Notes: generated by a model from the letters alone, not told the origin. Shown: positions 15,733-24,397, numbered from the stretch's first letter. The stretch: DNA of 27,605 nt from Herminiimonas sp. (GCA_014377155.1 JACMQD010000222.1:1-27605), one strand, 5' to 3'. Numbers and translations are program-made.

Positions 15733-16941
15733 ATGCCGAAGAACAAACCGCCCGTTCCCCGAAAATCCGTTGCCACGCCCGAAGAGCTCGATGACGCCGT
15801 TACCCAAGTGCTGTCGGAGCTGGCGATGGCAGTGGTCGAACAGGAAGACAGCGACGCGCTGGCCGTGTCGCTGAAAGAAAAAGAACGCGAATTCCACAAG
15901 ATCATCAAGAAATGCCTGCAGCAAAAAAAGGACGACATCCTCTATGAGGCGATCGACCGTACGCGTCATGAAGATAGTGTCGCTTACCTTTTCCTGAAAC
16001 AAGCGGTCGAAGAAGCCGCCGAAGTCGTGCTGATCCGTCGCGAAGACGGCGCTTCGCTTGAAGTCAACGCTTTCGTGATCCCGCTGTTTGTCCACAGCAG
16101 CGGCGGCTTGCATGAAGATCAGGCGTTCCAGGATCAGGAAGCGTTCCTGGCACTGACCGACAGTCTCAAGGCGGCCGGCCTGGAAAGTCCCGACGCCACC
16201 GTCGTGCTGGTCAGTCACGCCTACCATCTCGATGAGATCGACAGTATCGCCTACAGTCAGCTCAATGAAATGGTGCGCGACGCCGCCGCATCCATGACCG
16301 GCAAAAAAGTCGGCGCCACGCCGGCCATCGAGAGCAGCGTGAGCGGCTGGCCTGAAAGCGGCTTCAAGCCGGACGATACGGCGGTCGAACTGCGTTTCCT
16401 GCTCGGCTTCGCGTTGAAAGCGGTCGACGACGTGTTCTACAAGGTACCGGATGACGAAGCGGCGGCCGACGCCTATTTCGAAGACCGCGCCGCGCGTTTT
16501 CAGAAATGGTCCGAGAACGCCATGCCTCTGGTGACGCGCAGTCTGGTGACCGATGACAGTGAAATCGACGTTCATTTCCTCTATCAGGATTTATTTCATG
16601 GAGGCAAGGACGGTGGCATGGCCGAATACTTCATGCTGCAGATGATGTCCGAGTTGAATCAGGGGCTCGAACAACAGGGTGTCGACATCAGTGGCGCGAC
16701 TGCCGTCATCGGCCCGGCCGAAGTGCGCGACGATGTCGTGCTGCGCGTGAATCTCTATGCCGCACAGGGCGGTGCCCTTATCGCATCGGCCAACAAGCCC
16801 TTGAGCGCGTCCGTCGATCTGGAAGTCGAATTGCTCGATACCTTCGACGCACTGATGACAATGGGGATCAAATCCGCCGCAATGGCTGCCGGCTTCGATG
16901 CCTATGGCACGCCGGTGGATGTCACGCCGCTGGAAGAATGA
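15733..16941 (+). CDS. Uncharacterised cytosolic protein, possibly DUF2863 family
   Basis: About 402 residues from the ATG at 15733 (a TTG at 15721 is also in frame). It is acidic and soluble, without signal peptide or membrane helices. The N-terminal 80 residues are helical and charged. The middle has F-V-I-P-L-F-V-H-S-S-G-G followed by a strand-like V-V-L-V-S-H-A-Y region, then a long acidic part with R-F-L-L-G-F-A-L-K-A-V and a C-terminal V-V-L-R-V-N-L-Y-A-A-Q-G-G segment. General layout and length recall the DUF2863 proteins of Burkholderiales, an assignment made from memory of the family and not verified. No catalytic site can be named. Confidence 0.75.
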   Translation: MPKNKPPVPRKSVATPEELDDAVTQVLSELAMAVVEQEDSDALAVSLKEKEREFHKIIKKCLQQKKDDILYEAIDRTRHEDSVAYLFLKQAVEEAAEVVLIRREDGASLEVNAFVIPLFVHSSGGLHEDQAFQDQEAFLALTDSLKAAGLESPDATVVLVSHAYHLDEIDSIAYSQLNEMVRDAAASMTGKKVGATPAIESSVSGWPESGFKPDDTAVELRFLLGFALKAVDDVFYKVPDDEAAADAYFEDRAARFQKWSENAMPLVTRSLVTDDSEIDVHFLYQDLFHGGKDGGMAEYFMLQMMSELNQGLEQQGVDISGATAVIGPAEVRDDVVLRVNLYAAQGGALIASANKPLSASVDLEVELLDTFDALMTMGIKSAAMAAGFDAYGTPVDVTPLEE

Positions 16942-16991
16942 CCGATCGAGCGCGACAAAAACGTCGGATTGTCCAGGTATAGACACCCCGC

Positions 16992-17645
16992 ATGCCGACT
17001 TTTGACGAGCTGATCGTTGCCGCCTGTCAGTCGGAACGAGTCCGCGCCAGACAACTTGCAAAGCGGCTGTGCCTGTCGGAATACGAAGCGCTGCGGCAGA
17101 CGCTCGAAAAAGTCGCCGCCGGGCGCGCGCTTGCAGAGTTCATCACGACCCGCGCAGCAGACAGGTCACACGCTGAACAGGTTCTTTCACTCCGGCGGCG
17201 CGACAAGCTGGCGGCGCTGGCACGAAAGAGGGCGGCCCGCCAGCCCGATGGATCGGCATGGCGGGCCTGGTTCGATGGCGCTACCCGACCTAATCCCGGC
17301 TGCATGGGAATCGGTGGCGTATTGAAAGGACCGGATGGCCAGATCGTACAAATCAGTCATGCGGCCGGGCACGGTGACAGCAGCGAAGCAGAATATCTTG
17401 CACTGATCGCGGTACTGGAAGCTGCGATGCCTTTCCAACCCGCACGTTTGCTGGTGTATGGCGACAGTCAGGTTGTCATCAATGACGCCAAGGGCGTCTG
17501 CAAGATCGTCGCGCCCACTTTACAAGCGTATTCGAAGCGGGCGGCGTTGCTGGTGTCACAGCTTGAATCGGTGACACTGACATGGCTGCCGCGTGCGCGC
17601 AACGCCGAGGCGGATGCATTGTCGCAGCAGGCTCTGGTACGCTGA
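16992..17645 (+). CDS. RNase H-fold protein with N-terminal helical extension
   Basis: A 217-residue protein. Residues 88-217 form an RNase HI-type domain: Asp95 in W-F-D-G-A-T-R-P-N-P-G, Glu134 in S-S-E-A-E-Y-L-A-L, Asp158 in V-Y-G-D-S-Q and Asp208 in N-A-E-A-D-A-L. All four metal-binding acidic residues are therefore present. It is closer to the RVT_3/RNase H-like group than to canonical RnhA, which starts directly at the first strand. Residues 1-85 are helical and basic, and 15-45 look like a helix-turn-helix (A-R-Q-L-A-K-R-L-C-L-S-E-Y-E-A-L). Likely role is cleaving RNA in RNA:DNA hybrids, with the extension perhaps aiding nucleic acid binding. No ribosome binding site is obvious before the ATG. 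Confidence 0.82.
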   Translation: MPTFDELIVAACQSERVRARQLAKRLCLSEYEALRQTLEKVAAGRALAEFITTRAADRSHAEQVLSLRRRDKLAALARKRAARQPDGSAWRAWFDGATRPNPGCMGIGGVLKGPDGQIVQISHAAGHGDSSEAEYLALIAVLEAAMPFQPARLLVYGDSQVVINDAKGVCKIVAPTLQAYSKRAALLVSQLESVTLTWLPRARNAEADALSQQALVR

Positions 17646-17680
17646 TACGACCGAACGATACGACCCAACGATACGACTAG
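17644..17680. repeat. Imperfect 13-bp tandem repeat, nearly three copies
   Basis: Starting within the stop codon of the RNase H gene, GATACGACCGAAC (17644-17656), GATACGACCCAAC (17657-17669) and GATACGACTAGG (from 17670) follow one another directly. The first two differ at one position. The unit is short and copy number low, so it may be slippage-derived. Confidence 0.7.
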
Positions 17681-17702
17681 GCGGGCCGGTCAGTGATTTG
17701 CT

Positions 17703-17733
17703 GGCGGCAAGCGTACTGCCTCGCCCCCTTTTT
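17703..17733 (+). terminator. Possible rho-independent terminator after the RNase H gene
   Basis: GGCGGCA (17703-17709) can pair with TGC and CGCC (17717-17725, with a small bulge) around a 7-base loop, followed by CCC and TTTTT (17729-17733). It lies between convergent genes. The bulge makes it a moderate candidate. Confidence 0.4.
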
Positions 17734-17747
17734 GTCACGCTACTGCA

Positions 17748-19997
17748 TTACCGCACGCAATCGACGAAGTAGCCGCGCTTACCATCGACCTCGCGCGTCA
17801 CAAGTCCGTGGACATCAGTCTCGAAGCCGGGGAATTTTTCATTGAAATCCCGTGCAAAGCGCAGGTAATCGACGATCGTCTTGTTAAAGATCTCCCCTGG
17901 AATCAGCAGCGGAATACCCGGTGGGTAGGGCGTCAGCAGAATCGACGTGACCCGGCCTTCGAGTTCGTCGATCGGTACCCGTTCGATATCCCGGTGCGCC
18001 ATCTTGGCAAACGCCTCCGACGGTTTCATCGCAGGCTGCATGTCCGACAGATACATTTCGGTCGTCAGGCGCGCGACGTCGTAGGCCTTGTAGAAGTTAT
18101 GGATCTGCAAGCACAGGTCACGCAAGCCGACGCGTTCATAACGGGGATTGGCCCCGGCGAACTCGGGCAGGATGCGCCAGATCGGCTGATTCTTGTCATA
18201 GTCGTCCTTGAACTGTTGCAGCGCCGTCAGCAGCGTGTTCCAGCGGCCCTTGGTGATGCCGATCGTAAACATGATAAAGAACGAATACAGTCCGCATTTT
18301 TCGATGATGACGCCGTGTTCGGCCAGATACTTGGTGACGATCGAGGCCGGGATGCCGCTGTCACCGAACTTGCCATCCAGTGACAGACCCGGCGTGATAA
18401 TGGTCGCCTTGATCGGGTCGAGCATGTTGAAGCCCGGCGCAAGATTGCCGAAGCCGTGCCAGTCGTCTTCGGCACGAATCATCCAGTCTTCGCGCGAACC
18501 GATGCCGTCCTCGCAAATGACATCCGGTCCCCAGACCTGAAACCACCAGTCGTTGCCCCATTCGAGATCGATCTTGCGCATTGCGCGCCGGAAATCCAGC
18601 GCTTCGAGAATACTTTCTTCCACCAGCGCCGGTCCACCCGGTGCTTCCATCATCGCCGCCGCCACATCGCATGAAGCGATGATCGAGTATTGCGGCGAGG
18701 TCGAGGTGTGCATCAGGTAGGCTTCATTGAAGGCGTCCTGGTCAAGCTTGACCGATTCCGATTCGCGCACCAGGATCTGTGACGCCTGCGACAGGCCGGC
18801 TAGCAGCTTATGGGTCGACTGCGTCGAAAAAATCATCGACTCTTTGGCACGCGGACGATCCTTGCCGATTGCATGCATGTCCTTGTAAAAATCATGGAAC
18901 GTCGCGTGCGGCAACCATGCTTCATCGAAGTGCAGCGTATCGATCTCGCCGTCGAGCATTTCGCGCAGGGTTTCGACGTTGTAGATCACACCGTCGTAGG
19001 TCGACTGCGTGATGGTCAGGATGCGCGGCTTTTTGTTGAGTGCCTCGCGGGCGAACGGATTGGCTTCGATCTTCTTGCGGATATTTTCCGGCTTGAATTC
19101 GTCCAGCGGGATCGGACCGATGATGCCGAGGTGATTGCGGGTCGGCATCAGAAACACCGGAATCGCGCCGGTCATGATGATCGAATGCAGGATCGATTTA
19201 TGGCAATTGCGGTCGACCACGACGATATCGCCCGGCGCCACCGTCGAATGCCAGACCATCTTGTTGGAGGTCGAGGTGCCGTTGGTGACGAAGTAGCAAT
19301 GGTCGGCGTTGAAGATGCGGGCGGCATTGCGCTCGGAGGCGGCGACCGGCCCGGTATGGTCTAGCAACTGGCCCAGCTCTTCGACCGCGTTGCAGACGTC
19401 GGCGCGCAGCATGTTTTCGCCGAAAAACTGGTGGAACATCTGGCCGATCGGCGACTTCAGGAACGCCACGCCTCCCGAGTGTCCCGGGCAATGCCACGAG
19501 TACGACCCATCCTGCGCGTAATGCACCAGCGCCCGGAAGAACGGCGGCGACAGACCGTCAAGATAGGACTTCGCTTCGCGGATGATGTGCCGCGCGACGA
19601 ACTCCGGCGTGTCTTCGAACATATGGATGAAACCATGCAGTTCGCGCAGGATGTCATTGGGAATATGGCGCGAGGTGCGGGTTTCGCCGTACAGATAGAT
19701 CGGGATATCGGAATTCTTGTAGCGGATTTCTTCGACGAAGGCGCGCAGCGATTTGAGCGCATGATCGGTTTCCTCGAATGAACCGGCGCCGAATTCTTCA
19801 TCGTCGATCGACAGGATGAATGCCGAAGCGCGTGACTGCTGCTGGGCGAATTGTGACAGGTCGCCATAACTGGTCACGCCAAGCACTTCCATGCCTTCTT
19901 TTTCCATGGCGTCAGCCAGGGCGCGGATGCCGAGTCCGGAGGTATTCTCGGATCGGAAGTCTTCGTCGATGATGACGATGGGAAAACGAAATTTCAT
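17748..19997 (-). CDS. PLP-dependent Orn/Lys/Arg decarboxylase, fold-type I
   Basis: A 749-residue enzyme of the large bacterial ornithine/lysine/arginine decarboxylase family. An N-terminal wing domain (1-130, response-regulator-like, with I-I-D-E-D and L-S-I-D-D-E) precedes the PLP domain. That contains P-G-H-S-G-G (171-176), T-N-G-T-S-T-S-N-K (238-246), H-F-D-E-A-W (Asp358), and the Schiff-base lysine Lys397 in S-T-Q-S-T-H-K. A C-terminal domain follows to residue 749. Product is a diamine or agmatine plus CO2, used for polyamine synthesis or acid resistance. The exact substrate among Arg, Lys and Orn cannot be settled here; in Burkholderiales such proteins are often annotated as arginine or lysine decarboxylase. 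A GGAG lies six bases before the ATG. Confidence 0.93.
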   Translation of the reverse strand: MKFRFPIVIIDEDFRSENTSGLGIRALADAMEKEGMEVLGVTSYGDLSQFAQQQSRASAFILSIDDEEFGAGSFEETDHALKSLRAFVEEIRYKNSDIPIYLYGETRTSRHIPNDILRELHGFIHMFEDTPEFVARHIIREAKSYLDGLSPPFFRALVHYAQDGSYSWHCPGHSGGVAFLKSPIGQMFHQFFGENMLRADVCNAVEELGQLLDHTGPVAASERNAARIFNADHCYFVTNGTSTSNKMVWHSTVAPGDIVVVDRNCHKSILHSIIMTGAIPVFLMPTRNHLGIIGPIPLDEFKPENIRKKIEANPFAREALNKKPRILTITQSTYDGVIYNVETLREMLDGEIDTLHFDEAWLPHATFHDFYKDMHAIGKDRPRAKESMIFSTQSTHKLLAGLSQASQILVRESESVKLDQDAFNEAYLMHTSTSPQYSIIASCDVAAAMMEAPGGPALVEESILEALDFRRAMRKIDLEWGNDWWFQVWGPDVICEDGIGSREDWMIRAEDDWHGFGNLAPGFNMLDPIKATIITPGLSLDGKFGDSGIPASIVTKYLAEHGVIIEKCGLYSFFIMFTIGITKGRWNTLLTALQQFKDDYDKNQPIWRILPEFAGANPRYERVGLRDLCLQIHNFYKAYDVARLTTEMYLSDMQPAMKPSEAFAKMAHRDIERVPIDELEGRVTSILLTPYPPGIPLLIPGEIFNKTIVDYLRFARDFNEKFPGFETDVHGLVTREVDGKRGYFVDCVR

Positions 19998-20162
19998 GCT
20001 GGCTCCGGATGGGACAACTTGCGTTGCAGGACGTCAAATTTCAAAGGCGAATTTTCGCAGATATGGACCAGATTGTGGAAAAAACCGGATCCTGGTCATT
20101 GATTTCTTGAATGTATTGTCAGCGACATTCATGCAATTTTTTCAAAAAATAATGAGGGTTAC

Positions 20163-20261
20163 ATGAATCTGCCGCAAAGGCTGCGATTGATCGCCGGATT
20201 ATTATTATTATCTAAACTATTTCCAATATTTTACGGTCAAATTTATAACCCCAAATGTTAA
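20163..20261 (+). CDS. Possible 32-residue hydrophobic small ORF
   Basis: ATG at 20163 follows GAGGG at about five bases. The 32-residue product has a basic start then a hydrophobic stretch (L-I-A-G-L-L-L-L-S-K-L-F-P-I-F) and ends in N-P-K-C. The stop is ten bases before the ATG of the next gene. It lies in an AT-rich stretch with an (ATT)n run that may simply be promoter DNA, so coding status is uncertain. Confidence 0.3.
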   Translation: MNLPQRLRLIAGLLLLSKLFPIFYGQIYNPKC

Positions 20262-20271
20262 GAGTTTTTTG

Positions 20272-20706
20272 ATGGCAACGAATGAAGCGTACCCTCATCA
20301 GATCCTGTCGCATGTTCTGTCTCTGGCGTTATCCAGAGATTCGGGTGATGTCGCGAGAGCAACGATTCGACTATGGGAGGTCGCTGCGTCGGAATTGATG
20401 CCGATTATCGGTACGGATGGCTTCCTGGTGGTGTATGCCCGGAGCATACAACTAACCCGATCGACTTTTCCATGGCTTAGCCCTGCGCCCACATCACAAC
20501 GTACGGAAGCGCCGTTTAAGAATTTGGCGGACGTTCTCGACGCACACGATCCCTCCGACGCGCGCGCGGCCAGTCATGCCTTGCTGCTGTCATTTATTGA
20601 ACTTTTGATATTGTTGATCGGCGACCCGATGACCACGCGCTTCCTTTTGCGCGCGTGGGGCGATGGAAGCGTGGCGTTACCCACAAGGAACTCCGCTCAT
20701 GAATGA
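20272..20706 (+). CDS. Uncharacterised protein upstream of the KaiC-like gene
   Basis: A 144-residue protein from the ATG at 20272, with AAGAG in the leader as a plausible ribosome binding site; a TTG three bases earlier is also in frame. It is mostly helical, with W-E-V-A-A-S-E-L-M-P-I-I-G near residue 35 and L-S-F-I-E-L-L-I-L-L-I-G-D-P-M-T-T-R-F-L-L-R-A-W near the C-terminus. The last eight bases overlap the start of the KaiC-like gene, so the two are coupled. The family is not recognised with certainty; its place suggests a partner of the KaiC-like ATPase or of the GGDEF-EAL protein. Confidence 0.65.
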   Translation: MATNEAYPHQILSHVLSLALSRDSGDVARATIRLWEVAASELMPIIGTDGFLVVYARSIQLTRSTFPWLSPAPTSQRTEAPFKNLADVLDAHDPSDARAASHALLLSFIELLILLIGDPMTTRFLLRAWGDGSVALPTRNSAHE

Positions 20707-21933
20707 AAACGTCGTCATCAATCGCCTGACCAGCGATGTGCCGGGACTCGACAGCCTGCCTGGGGGAGGTTTGCCCGAGTTCTCATTCAACGTCCTCACC
20801 GGCGCACCGGGCAGCGGCAAAACAAGCTTGGCATACGAGCTTATGTTTGCGCATGCGAAACAGAACCGGCGGTTATGTTACCTCACCGTGCTGGGCGAGC
20901 CCGCCTTGAAAACGATGCGGTATCAACAGAAGTTTTGTTTTTGCGATACGCTCAAGAGCAACGAGTCGGTCAAGTTCGTCAATCTTTCGGCCGACCTTGC
21001 TACCGGCAATTTCGATAGTATTCTGGCGCGTTTCATCGATGAAGTAACGTTGTTCCGGCACAGAACATCCGTGGCAACGCCATGGTGCGCAAAATTCAGA
21101 TCATCAAGATACGTGGCCAGGCCCAGGTACCTGGCTGGCACACATTCCGCATCGACAAAGACGGGCTGCGGATATTTCCACGCGCAATCGTCGGCCCCGG
21201 TGCGACCGGCGAGGAAGCACCGCGTAGCGGCGGCAACGTCCGCGTGTCCCTGGGTATCCCCGGTCTGGACGCGTTGATGGGTGGCGGACCGCCGGCAGGT
21301 TATTCGTTGCCGGTGGTGGGACGCTCCGGGAGCGGAAAAACCATCGTCGCTACGAAGTTTTATGCCAAAGGTGCGCGCAAGGGCGAGTTCGGTGGGCTCG
21401 TCGCTTTCGAAAAAAGTCCGAGCCGGCTGTTGAGTGGCAAGCTCGACTCTTCGATGAGGGAAGGAATGGTCGGCGTTGTCAACACCCGCTCGCTGGATTT
21501 GTCGATCGACGAAACCTTGCGAAATTTGTTCGAAATGATCGAAGAAAAACCCGTAGAGCGACTTGTGATCGACTCGTTGTCCGGATTCGAACTGGCGCTT
21601 GCGCAGGAATTCCGCAAAGGTTTTCGGGCGTTCCTCTTCCGAATGATGGCGGTCTTGACATTCATGGGTGTGACCATGCTGCTGACTTTGGAACTCGAAG
21701 ACCGTTACGCCGATCGGCGTTTTATTACTCAATGCAATGTCTTCCTTGCCGATGCCATGCCGATGTTAGGTCGTATCGAAATCAAGGGTGACCTGAAGCG
21801 AATTATTTCTGTCGTAAAAATCCGTGCCAGTGACTACAGGACTGCGCTCCATTTTTTCCGTATTACCGGAGAGCGCATCCCGATGGGCGAGTCACTGTCG
21901 AAATACACGGTTATTTTCACAGGCAGCCCGTGA
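20699..21933 (+). pseudogene. KaiC-like double RecA-domain ATPase gene, broken by internal deletion and frame change
   Basis: From the ATG at 20699 (AAGGA nine bases before) the first frame gives a KaiC/RAD55-type domain start: L-T-S-D-V-P-G-L-D-S-L-P-G-G-G-L-P, Walker A G-A-P-G-S-G-K-T (35-42), then L-G-E-P-A-L-K-T-M-R-Y-Q-Q. Similarity ends near 21046. A different frame then resumes at about 21061 with N-A-M-V-R-K-I-Q-I-I-K-I-R-G-Q, the usual junction before domain 2. That domain is complete (G-R-S-G-S-G-K-T, L-V-I-D-S-L-S-G-F-E-L-A-L) and stops at 21933. The missing part is the Walker B half of domain 1, roughly 70-80 codons. The second half could still be translated alone from the ATG at 21082 (283 residues). 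A sequencing error would not explain the missing codons. Confidence 0.8.
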
Positions 21934-21934
21934 A

Positions 21935-23710
21935 ATGGGCAGCGAACCCTCTCATCTGAACTGGACCACGCCAATGACTACGACGAAAAAAGATGGTACT
22001 TCCCATCGGGAGGATAAGAGCGATCAAGAGGACTCGCTGGCAACCAGCCGGCTTCTCGACAGGGGCAATGACAGGAGGGCATTCGGAAAGCCGGTAAGCG
22101 AGACCATGTCGATTCGCGAAAAAACCGTGACGGCCAAAGAATCCGCCGTGCATTCTCGTGAACAAACCGCCGATCAGCGCGACCATACGGCACTGGCAAG
22201 AGAGGAAACCGTCAATTTGCGCGAAACAGTGGCTACGTCGCGGGAAAAACAGATCGACGAAGCCGAAACCATGAAGTCCCTGCTTGAAAGTCATATCGAA
22301 AGGCTGCGACAGGCAAACGAGCATCTCGTCATTTCGGCCGTGCAGGCCTATGCGATGACCGAAACCATTCAGCGCGCCAAAGATGAAATGGGGCATATGG
22401 AGCACCACGATTACCTCACGGATCTGCCGAACCGGACCTTGCTGGCGACCAGAATCGTCCAGGCGATTGCGTTGGGCAAGCGGCATGGCAAGAAACTGGC
22501 GGTGATATTCATCGATCTAGATCGTTTCAAGATAATTAATGATTCACTCGGTCACGCTATTGGCGATACCTTGCTGCAAACCGTTGCAGGCCGTCTGAAC
22601 GCAGCGGTGCGCAGTACCGACACGGTTTGCCGGCAGGGCGGCAACGAATTTATTTTGTTACTGTCGGAAATATCTAATATCGAGGCGGTCGGCGGCTTCG
22701 CCGACAAGCTCTGCAAAGCCATCAGCGCGCCATACGACATCGCGGCGACCAAGCTGCGAATCGGTGCCTCGGTCGGCATCAGCATTTATCCCGACGACGG
22801 CACCGATCCCGAAACCTTGATCCGCAATGCCGATGCGGCGATGCACATTGCCAAGAACAGCGGCGGCGACAGGTTTGCATTTTCCAAAGTGGACATGACC
22901 GCGCATGCGGTCGATCGTCAGCAAACCGAGGCCAGCCTGTATCAGGCCCTCGACCGCCAAGAGTTCGAATTGTATTACCAGGCTCAGGTCGACCTCGATA
23001 CCGGCAAGATCGTGGGTGCCGAAGCGCTCCTGCGCTGGCGACATCCGGTACGTGGCCTGTTGCTGCCGGCTGCGTTCGTGGGTATCGCGGAAGCGTGCGG
23101 CGTGATCAACCCGATCGGTCGCTGGGTACTGCGTGAAGCATGTCGCCAAACACAGGCGTGGCTGGAAGCCGAGCTGCCGCAACTTGTCGTGTCGGTCAAT
23201 ATCTCGGCAAGCGAATTCGAGCGTAGCGACTTTTTCGAGTTCGTCTGCACAGTATTGCGCGACACCGGTTTGTCACCGGACCGTCTTGAACTCGAGTTGA
23301 CCGAAACCGTGCTGATGGAAAATGTGGACGCCACCATGGCAACCCTGCGCGCGCTCGAATCGATCGGCGTCGGCATTGCGATCGACGATTTCGGCACCGG
23401 GTATTCCAGCCTTAGTTACCTGAAGCAATTCCCGGTCAGTACATTGAAGATCGATCAATCTTTCGTAGCCGGTATCGGTGCCAACGCCCAGGACAATATC
23501 CTGGTGGATACCGTCATAAGCCTGGGAAAAAGTCTGAAACACCGGGTCATCGCCGAAGGCATAGAGACACCGGAACAACTGGCTTTTCTGGGGAGCCGAC
23601 AGTGCGACGAAGGGCAGGGTTTTTACATTAGCCCGCCGCTGATCGCTGCCGAGTTCGGCACGCTGTTGCAGACTGGCGTGGCGGCCACCGTGTTTCCCGG
23701 ATTATCGTAG
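21935..23710 (+). CDS. GGDEF-EAL protein with heptad-repeat N-terminus (c-di-GMP signalling)
   Basis: A 591-residue cytosolic protein from the ATG at 21935, one base after the KaiC-like stop; an ATG at 21974 is also possible. Residues 60-108 are seven consecutive heptads of the form x-R-E-x-T-V-x, then a coiled-coil to about 150. The GGDEF domain (about 158-320) has G-G-N-E-F at 235-239, with Asn for the third residue, and R-S-T-D at the I-site position. The EAL domain has E-A-L-L-R (363-367), Asn422, Glu457, Asp484-Asp485, Lys505, Glu541 and Gln561, the full phosphodiesterase set. It is predicted to degrade c-di-GMP, with the GGDEF domain perhaps regulatory. No PAS, REC or membrane segment is present. 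Confidence 0.9.
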   Translation: MGSEPSHLNWTTPMTTTKKDGTSHREDKSDQEDSLATSRLLDRGNDRRAFGKPVSETMSIREKTVTAKESAVHSREQTADQRDHTALAREETVNLRETVATSREKQIDEAETMKSLLESHIERLRQANEHLVISAVQAYAMTETIQRAKDEMGHMEHHDYLTDLPNRTLLATRIVQAIALGKRHGKKLAVIFIDLDRFKIINDSLGHAIGDTLLQTVAGRLNAAVRSTDTVCRQGGNEFILLLSEISNIEAVGGFADKLCKAISAPYDIAATKLRIGASVGISIYPDDGTDPETLIRNADAAMHIAKNSGGDRFAFSKVDMTAHAVDRQQTEASLYQALDRQEFELYYQAQVDLDTGKIVGAEALLRWRHPVRGLLLPAAFVGIAEACGVINPIGRWVLREACRQTQAWLEAELPQLVVSVNISASEFERSDFFEFVCTVLRDTGLSPDRLELELTETVLMENVDATMATLRALESIGVGIAIDDFGTGYSSLSYLKQFPVSTLKIDQSFVAGIGANAQDNILVDTVISLGKSLKHRVIAEGIETPEQLAFLGSRQCDEGQGFYISPPLIAAEFGTLLQTGVAATVFPGLS

Positions 23711-23724
23711 CTCGCAGGTGGTCG

Positions 23725-24213
23725 TCACGCAATCTTGTCGTAAGTCACGAAAGCATAGGCAAGGCCGGATTCGTCGGCGGGTTGCTGTTCACGTGCGGTT
23801 TCTTGCCATGTGGCGACGTCGATTGGTGGGAAAAAGACATCGCACGAAAATTTTCGGTCGATTTCGGTCACGATCATTCGGTTCACTCGCGGCAGCGCTT
23901 CCAGAAAAATCTGGGCGCCGCCAATGATGAACGCCGGCTGGTCGCCGACCAGGTCGATTGCGGCCTGCAACGACGTCGTTGCTTCGGCGCCGACGTAGGT
24001 CCAGCCGGGGTTGCGGCTGATGACGATGTTGCGGCGGGTGGGCAGCGGCCGACCGATCGAATCGAAGGTCTTGCGCCCCATGATGATCGGATGACCCGAC
24101 GTGGTGCGCTTGAAATGGGCCAGGTCTGCCGGCAAATGCCATGGCAGGGCGTTGCCGATGCCGATGCCGTTGGCGGAATCGATGGCGACGATGATAGTGA
24201 GGTTGGGTTTCAT
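23725..24213 (-). CDS. folA: Dihydrofolate reductase
   Basis: From the ATG at 24213 the protein has 162 residues, the normal length; the frame is open to 24267 but those residues are outside the family. Key features: L-P-W-H-L-P-A-D (acidic Asp30), M-G-R-K-T-F-D-S-I-G (45-54), V-I-S-R-N (NADPH site) and F-I-I-G-G-A-Q-I-F (95-103). It reduces dihydrofolate to tetrahydrofolate with NADPH, replacing the folate oxidised by thymidylate synthase, whose gene lies 2.6 kb away. The stop is 15 bases from the convergent GGDEF-EAL gene stop. No clear Shine-Dalgarno precedes the chosen start. Confidence 0.95.
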   Translation of the reverse strand: MKPNLTIIVAIDSANGIGIGNALPWHLPADLAHFKRTTSGHPIIMGRKTFDSIGRPLPTRRNIVISRNPGWTYVGAEATTSLQAAIDLVGDQPAFIIGGAQIFLEALPRVNRMIVTEIDRKFSCDVFFPPIDVATWQETAREQQPADESGLAYAFVTYDKIA

Positions 24214-24397
24214 GGAGGTGGTCGGTATGGTCGATGCGGCGATTATACGGTGGGATGCGGTGTGCATTATTGCCGACGCATGATGCAGTCAGATTGGATC
24301 ATGCTAGGCCGTATTGGCCGAGGGGTCGTAAAAACCGGCGACGCGGCTTCGCCACTTCTGCAATCCAATTTGCCGTACCTCGACATCGAGCAACGAG

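Noticed and set aside
15691..16575. Minus-strand open frame of 294 codons
   Set aside because: It is antisense to the uncharacterised 15733-16941 gene. The plus-strand product has a better balanced composition, so the plus strand was chosen, though both strands being open leaves a little doubt.
20199..20211. ATT trinucleotide run as a repeat element
   Set aside because: It is only about four units long within AT-rich promoter DNA.
21082..21933. Treating the second KaiC-like half as an independent intact gene
   Set aside because: The ATG at 21082 falls inside the conserved N-A/S-M-V-R-K junction of two-domain proteins and has no ribosome binding site, so a truncated gene is the simpler reading. 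Separate translation cannot be excluded.
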